Below are positions 60,968-64,000 of a stretch of 64,000 bases of DNA, piece by piece; position 1 is the stretch's first letter; each line of letters begins with the position of its first letter. The DNA is from Agitococcus sp. Lineage in GTDB: Bacteria > Pseudomonadota > Gammaproteobacteria > Pseudomonadales > Moraxellaceae. A program made the position numbers and the translations under genes. Location: assembly GCA_030646715.1 (NCBI GenBank), contig JAUSLJ010000046.1, forward strand, positions 62,001 to 126,000, in the 5' to 3' direction. The notes under the pieces were generated by a model, which did no database searches, was not told the origin of the DNA, and saw only the letters and a program-made list of their open reading frames with translations.

Positions 60968-62047
60968 ATGTCTATTTCCCGCGCAAAAGTCGAGTCTGCC
61001 CTCAAGCAGCATCAAGACCCGTACTTACACCGCGATTACGCACAGTTGATTCAATCCGTCGATCTTCAAGGTGATCACGTTAAAGTGGTACTCGCCATAC
61101 CGTATCCTCATGCCAGTTTAGCCAAAGATATTCAGCAAAAACTCAGCCAAGCAATCATTAAAGCAGGTGCAAAAACCGTTGATTGTCAATTGCTGCTGGA
61201 CGTACCACGCGCCAAACCACAACAAGGTTTAGAAGGTGTGCCGCCGATTAAAAATGTGATTGTGGTTGCATCAGGCAAAGGTGGGGTCGGTAAATCGACA
61301 ACAGCCGTCAACATTGCGTTAGCATTGTTACAAGAAGGCGCAAGAGTAGGCGTATTAGATGCCGATATTTACGGCCCTAGCCAACCAATGATGTTAGGTT
61401 TAAGCGGTCAAACGCCAAAAATTGAAGACAATGCCTTTGTGCCTTTAGAAACTAAAGAAGGCTTGCAAGTAATGTCCGTTGGTTTTTTAACAGGCGATGA
61501 CACTACGCCTATTGTTTGGCGCGGTCCTAAAGCAACGGGAATGTTGACGCAGTTGTTTAGTCAATCGGCTTGGCATGATTTAGACTACCTGATTGTGGAT
61601 ATGCCACCAGGAACAGGTGACATCCAACTAACTTTAGCGCAACGTGTTCCTGTGGTTGGCTCAGTAATTGTCACCACGCCGCAAGATATTGCTTTATTAG
61701 ATGCCAAAAAAGGCATTGAGATGTTCCGTAAAGTGAATATTCGTGTTTTGGGTGTGGTGGAAAATATGTCGCTGCACATTTGCTCGAATTGTGGCCATGC
61801 CGAAGAAATTTTTGGTGCTGGTGGTGGAGAGCGCATAGCCAAAGACTATCAAACAGAATTATTAGGTCAATTGCCTTTAGATAAAAGCATTCGAGAGCAA
61901 ACTGATAGCGGCAAACCAACCGTTTTAGCCGAGCCAAAAGGTAAGATTGCGGCGATTTATGTCGATATTGCCCGTAAAGTGGCAGCTAAATTAGCTTTAG
62001 AAGATAGTGTGCCTCGTAACCGTATTATGGCGTTTTTTGGGAAGTAA
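60968..62047 (+). CDS. mrp: Iron-sulfur cluster carrier ATPase Mrp/ApbC
   Basis: About 359 residues from ATG 60968, preceded by AGAGGAT. A short N-terminal MIP18-like (DUF59) domain is followed by the deviant P-loop [19 protein letters not shown], the switch [17 protein letters not shown], and the CxxC cluster-binding motif LHICSNCGH. It carries Fe-S clusters to apo-proteins; the pairing metG | mrp-dcd is a conserved Pseudomonadales order. Fe-S supply may matter to the ferredoxin and molybdopterin enzymes nearby. Confidence 0.96.
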   Translation: MSISRAKVESALKQHQDPYLHRDYAQLIQSVDLQGDHVKVVLAIPYPHASLAKDIQQKLSQAIIKAGAKTVDCQLLLDVPRAKPQQGLEGVPPIKNVIVVASGKGGVGKSTTAVNIALALLQEGARVGVLDADIYGPSQPMMLGLSGQTPKIEDNAFVPLETKEGLQVMSVGFLTGDDTTPIVWRGPKATGMLTQLFSQSAWHDLDYLIVDMPPGTGDIQLTLAQRVPVVGSVIVTTPQDIALLDAKKGIEMFRKVNIRVLGVVENMSLHICSNCGHAEEIFGAGGGERIAKDYQTELLGQLPLDKSIREQTDSGKPTVLAEPKGKIAAIYVDIARKVAAKLALEDSVPRNRIMAFFGK

Positions 62048-62051
62048 GAAG

Positions 62052-62618
62052 ATGACAATTAAAGCAGACAAGTGGATTCGCCGCATGGCCGAGCAACACG
62101 GCATGATTAGCCCCTTTGAGCCGCAGCAAGTGCGTGCCGTCAATGGCGAAAAAATCATTTCTTATGGTGTATCCAGTTACGGTTATGACGTGCGTTGTGC
62201 GCGTGAGTTTAAAGTGTTTACCAATGTCTATTCCGCCACCGTTGACCCTAAAAACTTTGACGAAAAAAGCTTTGTCGATATTGTCGATGACGTTTGTATC
62301 ATTCCGCCTAATTCTTTTGCTTTAGCCAGAACAGTCGAGTTATTCAAAATTCCGCGTAATGTCTTGACCATTTGTTTGGGTAAATCGACTTATGCCCGTT
62401 GCGGCATTATCGTCAACGTTACGCCTTTAGAACCCGAGTGGGAAGGTCATGTCACTTTAGAGTTTTCGAATACCACGAATTTACCCGCAAAAATTTATGC
62501 CAATGAAGGCGTAGCACAAATGCTATTTTTTGAGTCGGATGAAGTTTGTGAAACATCTTATAAAGATCGCGGTGGTAAATACCAAGGGCAGTTAGGCGTA
62601 ACTTTACCTAAAGCATAA
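62052..62618 (+). CDS. dcd: dCTP deaminase
   Basis: 188 residues from ATG 62052, 4 bp after the mrp stop. The catalytic Ser/Arg in [19 protein letters not shown] and Glu in [13 protein letters not shown] are intact, and [14 protein letters not shown] is the subunit-contact start. It converts dCTP to dUTP in thymidylate synthesis. The C-terminal [19 protein letters not shown] closes the trimer site. It ends at a perfect terminator. Confidence 0.97.
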   Translation: MTIKADKWIRRMAEQHGMISPFEPQQVRAVNGEKIISYGVSSYGYDVRCAREFKVFTNVYSATVDPKNFDEKSFVDIVDDVCIIPPNSFALARTVELFKIPRNVLTICLGKSTYARCGIIVNVTPLEPEWEGHVTLEFSNTTNLPAKIYANEGVAQMLFFESDEVCETSYKDRGGKYQGQLGVTLPKA

Positions 62619-62632
62619 CAACTGCTTAAAAC

Positions 62633-62669
62633 AAAAAAGGCGACTATGTGCCAAATAGTCGCCTTTTTT
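62633..62669 (+). terminator. Rho-independent terminator after dcd
   Basis: 15-bp perfect stem (AAAAAAGGCGACTAT / ATAGTCGCCTTTTTT) with a 7-nt loop and T-run. Confidence 0.95.
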
Positions 62670-62826
62670 ATTGCTTAATATATTCTTTTATCGAATATCA
62701 AAATAATTTAATAGTATTTTTTATTTTATGAAAATTACTATAAATTGCATTTTGTTGGCGTTAGTCAACCACAAGTTAGTAAAAGAAGATGACAAATCGT
62801 GTGTCTTTGTTACTGGATTCATAAAA

Positions 62827-62859
62827 CTGTCACATAACAGACATGATTCTGTCATCTAA
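62827..62859 (+). promoter_or_regulatory. Pho-box-like array upstream of the porin gene
   Basis: CTGTCAC-ATAA-CAGACAT-GATT-CTGTCAT-CTAA: three 7-mers at 62827, 62838 and 62849 with exact 11-bp periodicity and AT-rich 4-bp linkers, the PhoB half-site layout. The outer units match CTGTCAY fully; the middle differs at two bases. A weak -10 (AATACT, 62866-62871) follows. The rest of the 317-bp gap between dcd and the porin holds the dcd terminator (62633-62669) and AT-rich DNA without a gene. Confidence 0.6.
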
Positions 62860-62882
62860 ATTTCAAATACTTGCGCCGAGGT

Positions 62883-62899
62883 TGTGACCCAACGTCACA
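62883..62899 (+). promoter_or_regulatory. Hairpin in the porin leader
   Basis: TGTGAC-CCAAC-GTCACA, a perfect 6-bp stem, lies about 35 nt before the porin ATG. It may stabilise the transcript or bind a regulator. Confidence 0.4.
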
Positions 62900-62935
62900 G
62901 CATTTTGAAACCAAAGGTCTGAGGAGACTCACCCC

Positions 62936-63934
62936 ATGAAACATAATCTTATTGCTTTAGCGGTTGCTGCTGCGCTTGTTGCTCCAATAGCTGCCAATGC
63001 TGCGCCAAAAGTATATGGTCAAATTAACTTATCTGCTGAGTCTTACCAAAAAGATGTAGATGGTTCTGTCGGCGATCAAGAATATACCCGCATGCAAAGC
63101 AATGCTTCACGTTTTGGTGTAAAAGGTGAGGATGAATTAACCGCAACTTTGAGTGCTATTTATGCTATTGAATGGCAAGTTAACAGCGATGGCGAAGGTG
63201 CTGATTTAGGTCAGCGTAATCGTTTCGTTGGTATCAAACATCAAGAGCTTGGTACGGTAAAAATGGGTAAATACGACACCTATTTAAAATTAGCTCAAGG
63301 CAAAATCGATTTGTTTAATGATTTTGCTGCGGATATGGAATTTACTATTGCTGGCGAAAATCGCGTCAACAATGTGCTTGGTTATGAATCGCCTAAATTT
63401 GCTAATACACAATTTAACGTGATGTCACAAACTCAAGATACTGCGGCCGCCGCTAAAAATGGATCTTCCATTTCTATTGTTCACCACAACGAAGAAATGG
63501 GCTTGTACTTAGCATTGGCGTCAGACATGAATATTGAAGGCAAAACATCTCTGTTTGGCACCACACGCGAAAGCGACACTATGCGTTTAGTAGTTTCTTA
63601 CAACGTTGCGGATTTAACCCTTAATTGCTTGTACAGTACTAGCGAAAACATCACAGGCAAGGATGCGGAAACAGCATACTTGTTAGGTGCGGCTTACAAA
63701 CTCAGTGATATTGTATTAAAAGCTCAATACAGCATAGCCGAAGCCGATGATACGGCTACTATTGGTGCAACTGGAAGTGTCGAAAAAGCACAAATGACTA
63801 TTGGTGCAGATTATAACTTCACCTCCAAAACAAGAGCATTCGCTTGGTACACAACCAAAGAAGACACCAAAAAAGCGGCTGTTAACAACATTGACGAAAC
63901 TATTTTGGCATTGGGTGTTGAACACAAGTTCTAA
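62936..63934 (+). CDS. General porin (Gram-negative outer-membrane porin)
   Basis: 332 residues with signal peptide (LIALAVAAALVAPIAANA, cleaved before APKVYGQ). The mature start APKVYGQINLSAESYQ, the SRFGVKGEDELTATLSAIYA and FVGIKHQELGTVKMGKYDT segments, and the C-terminal LALGVEHKF are classic of 16-stranded trimeric porins (porin_4 group). It lets small hydrophilic solutes cross the outer membrane. The loop 3 region (LAQGKIDLFNDFAAD) is acidic, hinting at no strong anion preference. Ribosome site GAGGAG. Upstream Pho-box-like repeats suggest phosphate-starvation control. Confidence 0.93.
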   Translation: MKHNLIALAVAAALVAPIAANAAPKVYGQINLSAESYQKDVDGSVGDQEYTRMQSNASRFGVKGEDELTATLSAIYAIEWQVNSDGEGADLGQRNRFVGIKHQELGTVKMGKYDTYLKLAQGKIDLFNDFAADMEFTIAGENRVNNVLGYESPKFANTQFNVMSQTQDTAAAAKNGSSISIVHHNEEMGLYLALASDMNIEGKTSLFGTTRESDTMRLVVSYNVADLTLNCLYSTSENITGKDAETAYLLGAAYKLSDIVLKAQYSIAEADDTATIGATGSVEKAQMTIGADYNFTSKTRAFAWYTTKEDTKKAAVNNIDETILALGVEHKF

Positions 63935-63960
63935 TCCTTACGCTGAAAAGATTTGCCTCG

Positions 63961-63976
63961 TAGTCAAGGATGACTA
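63961..63976 (+). terminator. Possible terminator after the porin gene
   Basis: TAGTCA-AGGA-TGACTA forms a 6-bp stem followed by TTTAATAA. Short and weak. Confidence 0.35.
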
Positions 63977-64000
63977 TTTAATAAGCAAGGATGCTGTCAC

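Noticed and set aside
58826-61015. MetG with a 50-residue N-terminal extension
   Set aside because: The extension overlaps the divergent mrp region and does not resemble the family; the methionine at 60865 fits MetG starts.
1-64000. CRISPR arrays, rRNA, tRNA, IS transposases, prophage genes
   Set aside because: Reading the gaps showed no regular spaced repeats, no cloverleaf or rRNA-like sequence and no transposase motifs; gaps are mostly below 300 bp.

Overview
The window reads as one chromosomal segment of a gammaproteobacterium of the order Pseudomonadales, most likely a Moraxellaceae-like lineage. This placement is inferred from gene content and order, not from a database search. Pointers are a Pseudomonas-type Fpr ending in VEK, a DUF4105 gene beside tandem DUF3015 genes, DUF2797 overlapping pepN, the 180-kDa-class NAD-glutamate dehydrogenase, and metG divergent from mrp-dcd. 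G+C is clearly below 50% by eye and coding density is very high. I saw no rRNA, tRNA, CRISPR array, prophage or IS transposase.

Layout. 1-4.4 kb: an RDD-protein end, a DUF4105 envelope protein, two DUF3015 paralogues and queG. 4.6-7.8 kb: small stress and redox genes (a glycine-zipper protein, a DUF1348/flavin-binding/glutaredoxin operon, a divergent LysR regulator, a membrane-anchored zinc ribbon). 7.9-13.6 kb: nnr, DUF2797 and pepN, then a vapBC-like toxin-antitoxin module whose toxin gene is frameshifted; the module lies between 40-bp direct repeats of the pepN 3' end. 13.8-22.7 kb: NAD-GDH, an output-less PAS/GAF sensor, rluE and icd. 22.7-31.2 kb: a DUF481 gene with an in-frame amber codon, then an all-minus-strand block of photolyase, a B12-type MerR photoreceptor (LitR/CarH class) and a tightly packed six-gene operon for lipid modification (FAD oxidoreductase, DUF1365, Cfa-like methyltransferase, DUF3833 lipoprotein, SDR, NTF2-like). 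31.4-41.4 kb: a histidine phosphatase, an ABC-2 exporter with queF, two unknown paralogues, hrpA and a KAS III enzyme. 41.6-45.8 kb: hflD-mnmA-nudJ, moaC-moaD-moaE and a FabR/DesT-type repressor. 46.1-56.8 kb: the main accessory block, with a TetR regulator divergent from a 7Fe ferredoxin, a crotonase, two paralogous molybdopterin oxidoreductases separated by an NTF2-like protein and an epoxide-hydrolase-like enzyme, then a desC/desB-like electron-transfer and desaturase pair behind a large palindrome. 56.8-64 kb: fpr, a secreted LNS2/HAD protein, metG, mrp, dcd and a porin preceded by a Pho-box-like array.

The genes suggest heavy investment in fatty-acid and membrane chemistry: two desaturase-type components, a Cfa-like enzyme, KAS III, a crotonase and a FabR/DesT regulator, with light, redox and possibly phosphate control. 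The best candidates for under-described biology are the paired molybdopterin enzymes, which lack an obvious Cys/Sec/Ser metal ligand at the expected place, and the light-responsive lipid operon. Three families of short intergenic palindromic repeats are scattered through the window.
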